A DNA stretch of 64,000 nucleotides from CAZHRK01 sp964534555 (GCA_964534555.1 CAZHRK010000001.1:372001-436000); one strand, 5' to 3'. Positions 34,284 to 43,136 are shown, counted from the first letter of the stretch. Numbers and translations are program-made. The notes: generated from the letters alone by a model not told the origin.

Positions 34284-35912
34284 TTATGCCTCAGTGATTT
34301 CTTGTGCAGTAAAAACGTGGTACTGATATTTTTCATAAAGATCAGGGTCGGCGCCGGCTTTATATGCAAGTTGCTTAAGCGTTTCTTCAAGCGTCCATTT
34401 GTTATCAGTTGCTATATCGGGCAAGAATGTTGCTGTGAGTGTAGGAGCTTCAGGCTCTTCCTGCGCGACAAGCACAATCCCATGTTTGCCGATCTCAATA
34501 TCTTTATATGATTTAACAGGCTTTACCTTGCTAAGCACATAAATCTTAATAACGCACTTATCAAACTCTTCTTGAGTGACTGGCGGGAAGCGTTCGTCTT
34601 TAAAAGCCGTTGCAAGAGCCATATCATGAATAAGCTGCATAACAGTATGTTCTGTTTCGATTTTACCCATGCACCCACGAAGCGCACCTGTATGTGTTGT
34701 AAATGATACAAATACGCCATTATTCTGATCAAGTCCTGGCGTTGCGACTGGAAGGAGCTGGCGGGGGTTTATTTGTTCTTTCCCTTTAAAAACATTATTA
34801 ACAGAATCGCGTGCAAGCTTGAGCGCCATAATTTTTTCATAACCATTAAGCTTTTGTGTCTCTTCTGCTTGTGCACCCCAAATCATGCTAAGGTAGCTTA
34901 CGCTATTTTTTGCCATTGAGTCTGGCGCAGGCTCAATCAGCTTTTTAATATTAATTATGTTTTCACTTTCAAGTGCATGTAAGACGTCTGCTGACGTGTG
35001 GTAGAGCCCAACCTCGGTATGAGGTGCTTTAAGATAATCCATATCAGTAAGCCCGATCAGAATACGCAATGGCTCGTATCCACATATATTTGTACCCGTA
35101 CTGCGTACTGTTGCATCAAGCGCATTTAATGATTGATATGCCAGTGCTTGTGTCGCAAATGAATCAATTGTTCGGAGGTTTCTGATTATATCCTCGGAAA
35201 ATATCGTGTAATTATAGTTTGGCCCGTGATGAGTAAAGTCAGAGCTTACAACGACTAACGTATGCTCATCGATTATATGGCGCATTCCCATGCAAATACG
35301 CACAACATTTTCTTGAGTTAATTTACCGACTACAAGTGGGACAAGTTTAAAATCAGCTATTGTTGCATGTAAAAAAGCCAACTGCATTTCAATGCCGTGT
35401 TCATGGGCAAATGCATCTGGATATGAGTGGAAGCAGTCTTTGCGAGACAACTTGCCAAGGGCCTCGTGGTCAACTTCTATTTCTCCAAATGGTGTTTGAT
35501 AGTGGGTGTAAGGGGCAACTGCAATATTCTGTAAAAAGACATGGTGCGATGGTGATAGCAGGATGACGCGTTTAATATCTTTATTCTTAATAATTGTGTC
35601 ATGAGGGCTGATGCTGCAAAGCGATTGATATGCCGTTGCTGCACAAAGTCCAGAGTAAAGATAGCCAGCATGTGGTACAACAAGAGCTCGTACTTTGTCT
35701 TGCGGTACGGTTGTTGGGAAATATGCCTGAGCTAATTTTATTTTTTGAGTTATGTCATTTTTAAGTTCTATAGGGTGCTGCGGATACCATTGTGACGATA
35801 GCGATATCTCTTTTGTGTTTTGAATAACAGGTTTATGTGAGCGCCCTTGTTTCGAGCACCCATGTAGAAAGAATAAAACATTAATGAGTAATAAACTGTA
35901 TTGGCGAAGCAT
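34284..35912 (-). CDS. Memo-AMMECR1 fusion protein with lipoprotein signal
   Basis: Residues about 45-340 are a Memo (AmmeMemoRadiSam protein B) domain: VVPHAGYLYSG, LLSPSHHVF, AFAHEHGIEMQLAFL and VVVSSDFTHHG carry its conserved His/Asp/Glu metal-site residues. Residues about 370-543 are AMMECR1 (protein A), with the signature GALRGCMG and FKDERFPPV. I chose the start at 35912 because GGAGG precedes it and it yields a lipoprotein signal peptide with lipobox LHGC, so the mature protein would be anchored in the envelope. The family's radical-SAM third component is not next to it. Exported location is unusual for this family, whose members are normally cytoplasmic. Confidence 0.88.
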   Translation of the reverse strand: MLRQYSLLLINVLFFLHGCSKQGRSHKPVIQNTKEISLSSQWYPQHPIELKNDITQKIKLAQAYFPTTVPQDKVRALVVPHAGYLYSGLCAATAYQSLCSISPHDTIIKNKDIKRVILLSPSHHVFLQNIAVAPYTHYQTPFGEIEVDHEALGKLSRKDCFHSYPDAFAHEHGIEMQLAFLHATIADFKLVPLVVGKLTQENVVRICMGMRHIIDEHTLVVVSSDFTHHGPNYNYTIFSEDIIRNLRTIDSFATQALAYQSLNALDATVRSTGTNICGYEPLRILIGLTDMDYLKAPHTEVGLYHTSADVLHALESENIINIKKLIEPAPDSMAKNSVSYLSMIWGAQAEETQKLNGYEKIMALKLARDSVNNVFKGKEQINPRQLLPVATPGLDQNNGVFVSFTTHTGALRGCMGKIETEHTVMQLIHDMALATAFKDERFPPVTQEEFDKCVIKIYVLSKVKPVKSYKDIEIGKHGIVLVAQEEPEAPTLTATFLPDIATDNKWTLEETLKQLAYKAGADPDLYEKYQYHVFTAQEITEA

Positions 35913-36036
35913 GTAATCCTCCGAATCGTGTGTGATGCATTGTACCCCAAAAAGGCGTAAAAGTGCAGCGTAAGCTTGTTGTATGTCTTGACCCAAAGGC
36001 CACGCTCCTTCTACAATCAAAAGCAAGGGGTGGGAT

Positions 36037-38115
36037 ATGCATATCAAGTTTTTTTATTTTATCGTGCTTGTGCTTTGGTCTTATGCACAGCCCAAATCGA
36101 TTGTTCTTGTTGATACAACAGATCGAGAGGCGTATCTTTACCAGCCTTTCATCATACTTGCGCAAAGTCTTGGTCATACTGTTGATTACAAAGGCGTCGA
36201 TGATCTTATTGATTCAACTCCCGCCGAACTAAATAAAAAGAAATATGACGTTTTATTATTTATTTTTGATAATGAGTTTTTAGGTGGGAATGGGCGGTCA
36301 TATCTTACCACTCGCGTACTTGAATTTGTTGATCTCTGTCAAGCTCAGCGGAACAAAGTAATAGGATTTTTTTTTCCATGTTTTAAAGTTGTGCAGCCAA
36401 ATATTGTTCAAGCGCTTCATTTCCTTCTTGGGCGCGTTGGTGTGTCATATGATGATTGCACAAGAGCTACATCTTTGCCGTCATTAATACATGATGAAAC
36501 CAATGGTGACAGGCGTGAAAAGCGTACCTTTGCGTATTTGAGTAATACATTCCTTTTAAATCCATTATCACGCCGCACACGGCAGTATCACACAACATTA
36601 TCTGCGCCTGTAAATGGTGTTTCAATTGATTATGAGCAGATTAATCAGGTCTTGAGTAAAAACAGGCAGTCAGTTCGAATGTTGCCGCTTGGCCACGATA
36701 TTCCTGATCAGCATAAAACATTGTATCCCTATGGTGTGTATGCATTTGATGATCAAACAAAAAATCATATTTTTATCGGATCAAAATCTATTTTGAATTT
36801 TGCGGGCATATCAGAAAACATTCATCTGTGTCCATTTGATGCTGGGGTGCGCACCTGGCTTCTTGATGGCCTTAGATTAATGATCAAACAGCTGCTTGAT
36901 ATTGCGGCACATGATAATCATACCGATGTTGTCATGCATCTTGATAAGCTGCAGCATGAGCGCGGGCATGATTTTGCTCTAACGCAAGGATTAACAACTA
37001 AGAAGTTTGTATCCACTAAGCCACAAGATAAAATTGTTTGGATGGATACCGATGTATTTGGATTAGATGATGATCAGGCTCAAATTAATCAAAACAAACT
37101 AGTTGATCACATTTATCGATCAAATCTGACAGGGCTTTGGGTTACGCTTAATCCCCAGATGTTTTTTGGTAGAAGTGCAAAATTTAAATCAAAAGATAAA
37201 GTTGATGCGTATGTTCAACAGATTAAGACCTTTGCACGTAAGCTCAAAGAGGGTGCTCTTTTGTATAAAAAACCACTACCTTTTGTATATGTTGGTTTTG
37301 AGATCGCAAATAATCTGACAGATGATAATAAGCCCTTGCGCTATCCTGTTGATATCTATGAAAACATGTTTCATGATTTACCAGTACCGCTTGATACTTC
37401 TTTTTGGGATGATGAAATCGTTAATCCATTCAAGACGTTTGTTAATTTTTGGAATAGAACTCCTGAAACAGCACTGATTCCGCTTGCCGGTATAATTATT
37501 GATTTAGAAATGTATTGTCGTAAGCGTAGCTCGATTTTTACTTCGTGTATGACGATTGATGCCCAGACCTACGGTAAATTCGGGCTTAGTATTAAGCAGC
37601 CTACGTATGCAACAATTTCGCTCAGGGACAGGCTTTTAACCCTTATTAACAAACGACAAGGTAAAAGCTATTACCGCTTTTTAACAACAAAAGCACAGGA
37701 TCTTGGGGTTCATATTATACGTCAGTGCAATAGAGCTCTTTCTGGGTGCCGCGTGGCTTGTTATTCCCCTGTTATACACTCATCATGGTTTTATAAGGGG
37801 CTTATGAAGGGCCTTGCAACTCAGGCACAGCCATTAAAGCTCTTAACATTTAATAGTGAGTTTGCGATGCATGCTGATTGGTTTAATCAGCAAAAACTTG
37901 CTGTGCAGCACTCGTCAGTTATTATGTTGTCTAAGCTACGTGCTATTGATGATTTTGGAATGATTGATGAAATTTTGAGCAGGCACCATGGTGTTTGGCT
38001 TAATAAGTTTTCACGCTTGGTTGAGCCTGTAACGCGCGATTGGACTACTATTGAAAAAACACCAATGGGTGAGCGGGGGATTTCCCAGCTCACCCATTAT
38101 CTCGGGATGATTTAG
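36037..38115 (+). CDS. Large exported protein of unknown function, possibly TIM-barrel-like
   Basis: The start follows AAGGGG. A signal peptide (MHIKFFYFIVLVLWSYA) leads into KSIVLVDTTDREAYLYQPF, a Rossmann/flavodoxin-like strand-helix pattern through residue 120 or so. A central region from about 330 to 500 has the strand motifs of a TIM barrel: KIVWMDTDVF, GLWVTLNP, PFVYVGFEI and AGIIIDLEMY. The last contains an Asp and Glu that could be catalytic as in glycoside hydrolases. I do not recognise a named family, so hydrolase activity is a guess. It is divergent from the Memo-AMMECR1 gene, with 124 bases between starts. Confidence 0.6.
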   Translation: MHIKFFYFIVLVLWSYAQPKSIVLVDTTDREAYLYQPFIILAQSLGHTVDYKGVDDLIDSTPAELNKKKYDVLLFIFDNEFLGGNGRSYLTTRVLEFVDLCQAQRNKVIGFFFPCFKVVQPNIVQALHFLLGRVGVSYDDCTRATSLPSLIHDETNGDRREKRTFAYLSNTFLLNPLSRRTRQYHTTLSAPVNGVSIDYEQINQVLSKNRQSVRMLPLGHDIPDQHKTLYPYGVYAFDDQTKNHIFIGSKSILNFAGISENIHLCPFDAGVRTWLLDGLRLMIKQLLDIAAHDNHTDVVMHLDKLQHERGHDFALTQGLTTKKFVSTKPQDKIVWMDTDVFGLDDDQAQINQNKLVDHIYRSNLTGLWVTLNPQMFFGRSAKFKSKDKVDAYVQQIKTFARKLKEGALLYKKPLPFVYVGFEIANNLTDDNKPLRYPVDIYENMFHDLPVPLDTSFWDDEIVNPFKTFVNFWNRTPETALIPLAGIIIDLEMYCRKRSSIFTSCMTIDAQTYGKFGLSIKQPTYATISLRDRLLTLINKRQGKSYYRFLTTKAQDLGVHIIRQCNRALSGCRVACYSPVIHSSWFYKGLMKGLATQAQPLKLLTFNSEFAMHADWFNQQKLAVQHSSVIMLSKLRAIDDFGMIDEILSRHHGVWLNKFSRLVEPVTRDWTTIEKTPMGERGISQLTHYLGMI
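38054..38097 (-). terminator. Terminator of the ATAD3-like operon inside the neighbouring gene's 3' coding end
   Basis: On the minus strand the ten-pair stem ATGGGTGAGC / GCTCACCCAT (38097-38088 with 38074-38065) is followed five bases later by TTTTTT (38059-38054). It lies within the last 20 codons of the plus-strand gene ending at 38115. Confidence 0.6.
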
Positions 38116-38127
38116 TGTGTGGATTTT

Positions 38128-39675
38128 TTAACTGTTGTAGCCGTCTTGCTTTGTTTTATCTTCAAGTCGCTCTTTAAATGCTTGAGTAAGTGTCGCTGCA
38201 TGTATAACAAATGAACTTCCAGGCTTATAAGCATCGCGCTGGACTTTGCTGATGACTTGCATGATCGCTCTGCCAGAAAGCCCATTAATCATTGCTGCAA
38301 GATCATTAATTGCGGCAGGTGTTACATCATTGCTTACTGTAAGCGCAACTTGTTGCTTTTTGCCGTTTACTTTTACTGTGCGGCTATCATTACGTAATTT
38401 TTTATCGATATACATTTGAATAAGTTTAATGCGCTCTTCTTGGTTTGGTAAGCTTACCAAGATTCTCTCTGGAAATCTGTCAAGGAAGGCTTTATCAAGC
38501 GCATTAGGTCTGTTTGTTGCACCAATAATCATAAACTTATGTGACAAGCTGCCAGTGTGTGCAAGGAAAGCGTTTTGTAGGCGTATCCAGCGCTGATCAA
38601 GTTTATCTCGTGACGCCCCAAGTGCATCTATTTCATCAATAAAAATAATCATGCCGCGCGGGCTGTTTTCTGCCCATCTGAATAACTGGTGCATTTGCTC
38701 AACATCACTACCTTCTGCAAATTGAGAAAATCTATCGGCAGACATGATGACATAATCCATTCCTGCATTAAGTGCTAGAAGTTTTGCAAACCATGTTTTT
38801 CCAGTGCCAGGAGGGCCATATAACAAAAGAGATGGTAGCTCAAGCTCTGCATTGTGCATGCTCTTAACGCATTCAGCTATAGCAAGCAACCTCATTTCAA
38901 CATCTTTATTCAGGACGATGTCGCTTTTAAAATCAACAGTAGGTTTAGTAAAAACATAGCCTTTAAGATCATCCCACCATGCACCAGCGACTGACATAAG
39001 CGATGTTTCCTCTGCGATTTCAGGAATAGGCCTTAAATAATCTTGAATATAATTAGCCGCAACTTTAACTCCAAAATAACTTCCTGCAACACCAGCAGTT
39101 GCAATTGTTCCAAAGAGAGCATAGCGTTTGAGGTTTTCAGGGTCACTTAAAAATTGAAGGCGGCGCATCTGGTGATTGCCTTTAGTTTCTTCAAGTTTAA
39201 CAAGACCTTCCATTTCAGCTTTTTTACCTTCACGTGCAGTTGCAGCTGCTTCGATAATACGAGTTTCTCTGGTTGCTTTATCTCGTTCGATCTCAATCCC
39301 TGCTTTAAATGCATCAGCAACCATATTGCCTACTTGGTTTTGCATAGCTGTGTGTTTTTCTCTACACAATTTAAGCGCTTCATGTGCTTGCTGGAGCTCT
39401 GCTTCAACTTGTTTGTTTTCAATATCAAATCTTTTTTCTGATATCTGGCCTCTTTCAAAGCGTGTAATCAGATCTCTTTGTTTATTCTGAAGCAGCTGAA
39501 TGGCTTTTTCTTTTGATCCAACCATGTTCTCAGCTATGTTCCCTGTCATTGATGCGATTTTATGCATGACGTCAGCGGCTTCATGTACGGTATATTTTTC
39601 TGTTGCTGCGCTTACATGAAAAATTACGTGGGATAGTATGAGTAGTGAGTAAAGGAGAAGTTGATGGATCATCAT
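38128..39675 (-). CDS. ATAD3-like AAA+ ATPase with signal sequence, coiled coil and one membrane helix
   Basis: The order of parts is that of eukaryotic ATAD3: a long charged coiled coil (about 25-180), a membrane segment (about 183-205), a linker with IPEIAEETSL, then one AAA module. Walker A is LLYGPPGTGKTWFAKLL (about 285), followed by GMDYVIMS, then Walker B IIFIDEIDALG (about 342), NAFLAHTG, HKFMIIGATNRPN (sensor 1) and DRFPERI. Blocks such as GMDYxIM, MHxLFxWAxxSxRG, SxKFMxxxA and LPxQEERxxLxxMYxDK match my memory of ATAD3. A signal sequence (MMIHQLLLYSLLIL) would put the coiled coil in the periplasm and the ATPase in the cytoplasm. It overlaps the upstream gene as ATGA. Function here unknown. 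Confidence 0.85.
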   Translation of the reverse strand: MMIHQLLLYSLLILSHVIFHVSAATEKYTVHEAADVMHKIASMTGNIAENMVGSKEKAIQLLQNKQRDLITRFERGQISEKRFDIENKQVEAELQQAHEALKLCREKHTAMQNQVGNMVADAFKAGIEIERDKATRETRIIEAAATAREGKKAEMEGLVKLEETKGNHQMRRLQFLSDPENLKRYALFGTIATAGVAGSYFGVKVAANYIQDYLRPIPEIAEETSLMSVAGAWWDDLKGYVFTKPTVDFKSDIVLNKDVEMRLLAIAECVKSMHNAELELPSLLLYGPPGTGKTWFAKLLALNAGMDYVIMSADRFSQFAEGSDVEQMHQLFRWAENSPRGMIIFIDEIDALGASRDKLDQRWIRLQNAFLAHTGSLSHKFMIIGATNRPNALDKAFLDRFPERILVSLPNQEERIKLIQMYIDKKLRNDSRTVKVNGKKQQVALTVSNDVTPAAINDLAAMINGLSGRAIMQVISKVQRDAYKPGSSFVIHAATLTQAFKERLEDKTKQDGYNS

Positions 39676-40820
39676 GCGTCCATTCCTTTCATAAACTGAT
39701 AGGCAAATCCGCCAGCCCTTGCAAGGTGAGGGAGCGATACTGCAAGTGTGATTCCCGTGTGCAAAGTGCATGTGTACATAATTTTAAGAGATATCCATTG
39801 TCCAACATTCAGTAGGTAGACATCTTCAAGGTCTCTTTCGAAGTAGTGCATAAAAAGAGCGTCTTTATGCTCCTGGAATTCTTGCTTTTCATTAACGGCG
39901 GCAAAAAAGTTTATTGCTCGTGCGCCAAGCAGTTGCTCAAGAGTGAAATATCTATTGTAGCATCCGTGTGCGATTATAAGGCAGAGGGCGCCGAGTGTTG
40001 AGCTTATTGCTCGCGATGTTATAAAGAGCTCTTCTTTTGTCCAGGCTGGAGTTACATGAAAAACATCAAGAACATTATTGATTTTATCAACCCATGTTTC
40101 AGGCGTCATGATATTGTGGAAGTTGTTCAGTCCAGCATCAGCAAACAGAGATTTAATAAGGCTTACGCTTGAAAGACTAGAATTTTTTGTTGTGGCCCAC
40201 TCTTTAAGGCGCATTTTTTTTTGTGCAAATAAAATTGATACGTGGCTGATAATGTGGCATACAAATGTTTTGACCAGATCTGGTGTAAGCACTGACTGAG
40301 TAAATTGTATTCTGTCTTTAACCTCATGATCAAATCTTTTAGCGCTGAAGATTGTTTGTTGTGGCGTTAAAGATTGAAGGCGGTTTTGTGCAACGCGTAG
40401 CAGCTCTTTACGCAGTTTATGTGTTATATAAAACTCGTTTACTAAGATAAGTGACGAAAATGTGATATAGGCTGCATCGCCAAGGTAGAAACCAAGAGCA
40501 AATTGCTTATCTGTTCCCAGCAGCTGTGCTTTGTATAACAGTGTGTCATGATATTCAGCCCAAGCTTGTTTGTCTGCGTAGTCAGGGTCAGATAAGCGTT
40601 TAATAAGTTCAGGGTCAGAATATTCTTTAATTGTTGCATCTTGGCCGCGCAATATTTCTTCAATAACCTTAGGATCGCTATAATACGCGATAAGGTCATC
40701 AACTTTTGTAATAGCGTCAGCTTCTGCTGTAATGTTTTGTTGCGCAGAAAGAGCTTCAGCTTTAAAAAGAGAGCTGAGTGATAAAAAAACACAAAATACT
40801 AGCACAACGTGGTTTGGCAT
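39672..40820 (-). CDS. Exported/membrane protein of unknown function coupled to the ATAD3-like ATPase
   Basis: No family recognised. From the ATG at 40820 (after GGGGGA) a signal peptide MPNHVVLVFCVFLSLSSLF leads to an acidic helical region with repeated SDPE/SDPK-type motifs (YYSDPKVIEE, EYSDPELIKR, LSDPDYADK). Two or three hydrophobic segments follow, near LGDAAYITFSSLILV, ISSTLGALCLIIAHG and IMYTCTLHTGITLAV. A longer frame upstream lacks support. Its stop overlaps the start of the ATPase gene as ATGA, so the two are made together and plausibly interact in the envelope. Confidence 0.62.
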   Translation of the reverse strand: MPNHVVLVFCVFLSLSSLFKAEALSAQQNITAEADAITKVDDLIAYYSDPKVIEEILRGQDATIKEYSDPELIKRLSDPDYADKQAWAEYHDTLLYKAQLLGTDKQFALGFYLGDAAYITFSSLILVNEFYITHKLRKELLRVAQNRLQSLTPQQTIFSAKRFDHEVKDRIQFTQSVLTPDLVKTFVCHIISHVSILFAQKKMRLKEWATTKNSSLSSVSLIKSLFADAGLNNFHNIMTPETWVDKINNVLDVFHVTPAWTKEELFITSRAISSTLGALCLIIAHGCYNRYFTLEQLLGARAINFFAAVNEKQEFQEHKDALFMHYFERDLEDVYLLNVGQWISLKIMYTCTLHTGITLAVSLPHLARAGGFAYQFMKGMDA

Positions 40821-40928
40821 CCCTAAATCCCCCACAACCCCTGAATTAATGTTAGTTGTCGCGATTAATCTACCAGTCAGTGATTTCACCGCAACCGCGC
40901 GTAGTACTGTTATGTTTGCAATCTGAAT

Positions 40929-41507
40929 TTATTGTGCAAAGTATTCCAAAACCCCTTTTTTATCAGCTTTCATAGCTTTTTGACCTGCGTTCCAGTTTGC
41001 GGGACATACTTCGCCGAATGTTTCAACATGAATTAATGCGTCAATAAGTCTGATTAGCTCAGGCACACTGCGCCCAAGCGCCAGGTTATTAATGCTGCTA
41101 AATTGCAGGACGTTGTTTTTATCAAGGAGAAATACACCCCTTAACGCTACGCCAGCTTCTTCATGAAGAACGCCAAATTTTTGCGCCAGCTCTTTTTTAA
41201 TATCAGAGATTAATGGGTAGCTTACTCCCTGAATTCCACCTTGAGACTTTGGTGTTGAGAGCCATGCTAAATGGCTGTGTATTGAGTCTACAGATACACC
41301 AAAAACTTCTGTATTACGCTTATTAAAATCAGCATAGTGCTCTTGTAGTGCGTGAAGTTCTGTTGGGCATACAAAAGTGAAATTAAGTGGATAGAAGAAA
41401 AGTAGTTTATATTTATCTGCAAAATCATTAAGTGATACATGCTTGATGCTGTTATTAATTACAGCTTCGCATGAGAAATCTTGGATCTTTTGTCCAACTC
41501 TAATCAT
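40929..41507 (-). CDS. 2-Cys peroxiredoxin (AhpC/Prx1 type)
   Basis: Thiol peroxidase that reduces H2O2 and organic peroxides. The peroxidatic cysteine is C47 in FTFVCPTE and the resolving cysteine C168 in GEVCPANW, so it is a typical 2-Cys dimer. The C-terminal YF motif of overoxidation-sensitive enzymes is present in the final residues (LEYFAQ). The start at 41507 follows AAGGAGC; a longer reading frame adds 18 unsupported residues. It is divergent from trxB, 100 bases apart, and the two probably share regulatory DNA. Thioredoxin is the likely reductant. Confidence 0.94.
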   Translation of the reverse strand: MIRVGQKIQDFSCEAVINNSIKHVSLNDFADKYKLLFFYPLNFTFVCPTELHALQEHYADFNKRNTEVFGVSVDSIHSHLAWLSTPKSQGGIQGVSYPLISDIKKELAQKFGVLHEEAGVALRGVFLLDKNNVLQFSSINNLALGRSVPELIRLIDALIHVETFGEVCPANWNAGQKAMKADKKGVLEYFAQ

Positions 41508-41607
41508 AAAAGCTCCTTGAGCGAATTCTTGTTCTTTACTGTCATGCGACAACGTATACAATTATGAGACGTTTGTAAAAAACAGCGCTTTAATAAGGAA
41601 TTAGGTT

Positions 41608-42528
41608 ATGAAGTATGATGTTGTTGTTATAGGATCAGGTCCGGCAGGATTAACCGCTGGGATTTATGCTGCTCGAGCAGGTCTTAAAGTTGTCGTTATT
41701 GAGGGTCCTCAACCTGGAGGCCAGCTTATGACAACAACAAAAGTGGAAAATTGGCCAGGAGAAGTTTCAATTGATGGCCCAGAGCTTATGATTAAAATGC
41801 GTGAGCAAGCCGCACATTGTGGTGCTGAGTTTATGAGTGAGTCTGTTACAAGCGTTGATTTTTCAAAGCGCCCATTCTCTATCACTACCGAGTCATCAAA
41901 AAATCTGAGTGCACGCGCTGTACTTGTTGCAACAGGTGCTAAAAGTAAGCGCCTTGGCTGCCCTGGGGAAGATGCGTATTGGGCAAAAGGTGTCTCAACA
42001 TGTGCAACCTGCGATGGCCCATTCTTTAGGGGTAAAGATATTGTTATTGTTGGTGGTGGGAACACTGCAATGACAGAGGCTGAACACATGAGCCATATAG
42101 CTTCTTCTGTAACTATTGTTCATATCTTAGATCAGCTTACATCAAATGACCCTATTAAAGATAAGGTAGTGGCAAGCCCTAATGTCTCTATTTTGTATAA
42201 CTCAACAGTAACTGAGATTACTGGTAATGAGCATCATGTCACAGGTGTGACCATTACAAATCAGAAAAATGGCCAAGTAATCAAAAAAGATGTTCATGGG
42301 GTCTTTATTGCTATTGGATTTAATCCAAATACTGGTCTTTTTAAAGGCCAATTAGCCATGGATCAGTACGGCTACCTTACGGTGCATGATCATACCAAAA
42401 CATCAGTTGAGGGTGTTTTTGCTGCTGGGGATGTGTCTGATTATCGTTATCGCCAGGCGGTTACCTCTGCGGGTGTCGGGTGTATGGCAGCGCTTGATAT
42501 TCAATCTTTTTTATCAAAAAATGCCTAA
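41608..42528 (+). CDS. trxB: Thioredoxin reductase
   Basis: NADPH-dependent flavoenzyme that reduces thioredoxin. FAD site VVVIGSGPAGLTAGIYAAR, redox cysteines C132 and C135 in CATCDGPFF, NADPH site IVGGGNTAMTEA, and the terminal FAD motif VFAAGDVSDYRYRQA are all present. At 306 residues it is the low-molecular-weight bacterial type. AAGGAA lies before the ATG. Together with trxA (8323) and the adjacent peroxiredoxin it makes a complete peroxide-reducing chain in this window. Confidence 0.97.
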   Translation: MKYDVVVIGSGPAGLTAGIYAARAGLKVVVIEGPQPGGQLMTTTKVENWPGEVSIDGPELMIKMREQAAHCGAEFMSESVTSVDFSKRPFSITTESSKNLSARAVLVATGAKSKRLGCPGEDAYWAKGVSTCATCDGPFFRGKDIVIVGGGNTAMTEAEHMSHIASSVTIVHILDQLTSNDPIKDKVVASPNVSILYNSTVTEITGNEHHVTGVTITNQKNGQVIKKDVHGVFIAIGFNPNTGLFKGQLAMDQYGYLTVHDHTKTSVEGVFAAGDVSDYRYRQAVTSAGVGCMAALDIQSFLSKNA

Positions 42529-42603
42529 TTTAGCTTAAAAAGCCCTTTTTAACCTTTTGCCCAAGATCTAGAGCTTTTGAGTACCCCGTACTTATTTTTA
42601 AGC

Positions 42604-42637
42604 ATAAAGCCCAATATTTCTATTGGGCTTTATTTTA
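42604..42637 (+). terminator. Intrinsic terminator after trxB
   Basis: ATAAAGCCCAATA (42604-42616) pairs with TATTGGGCTTTAT around TTTC, followed by TTTATTT. It lies 75 bases after the trxB stop and ahead of the next plus-strand gene. Confidence 0.88.
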
Positions 42638-42686
42638 TTTCCATTTTGCCCCATAATTATTTCATATTGAATTTATTGGGGGTGTC

Positions 42687-43106
42687 ATGAAAAACCTATT
42701 TAATCAGTTTTTTAGTGTGTTGCTTATGTTTTTTGCAGTAGGGCCAGTGTTTCCTGCCTCTTTTGGCATAGTGCGCTACCATAAAACAGTGAGTGATGAC
42801 CCTGCTATGAGTCTTTGGGATTCAGAGACGATTAAAAACACTTTGCGTACTTATACAGCTAAACAGATTATGAAATCTTATGCTGAGATTTATGAGCAAA
42901 TTTTTAAAGTGAACCTTGATGACGCTGATGACTCTGCTCTTTCTTCTCTAAGCTATTTATCTTTCTCACCAACTAAGCATTTTGATACTGATACAGATGC
43001 TTACATGAGCGATCTAAGATACAAGTTTGAGTTGTTTAAAAATCATGTATTAGGTCATAGAGGTTGGTTTATAACCAACGTATCATCTGATTCTGATAGT
43101 GAATAA
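42687..43106 (+). CDS. Hypothetical exported protein, 139 residues
   Basis: No family recognised. The signal peptide (MKNLFNQFFSVLLMFFAV, cleavage likely after PVFPA) is followed by a short mature domain with helices around IKNTLRTYTAKQIMKSYAEIYEQ and an acidic Ser/Asp tail ending SSDSDSE. GGGGGTGTC before the ATG is the ribosome site. It is flanked by terminators on both sides and so is monocistronic with its own promoter, which I could not place with confidence in the short gap after the trxB terminator. Confidence 0.58.
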   Translation: MKNLFNQFFSVLLMFFAVGPVFPASFGIVRYHKTVSDDPAMSLWDSETIKNTLRTYTAKQIMKSYAEIYEQIFKVNLDDADDSALSSLSYLSFSPTKHFDTDTDAYMSDLRYKFELFKNHVLGHRGWFITNVSSDSDSE

Positions 43107-43136
43107 GACATCAAGCTAGATTTATAAAAGATTAAG

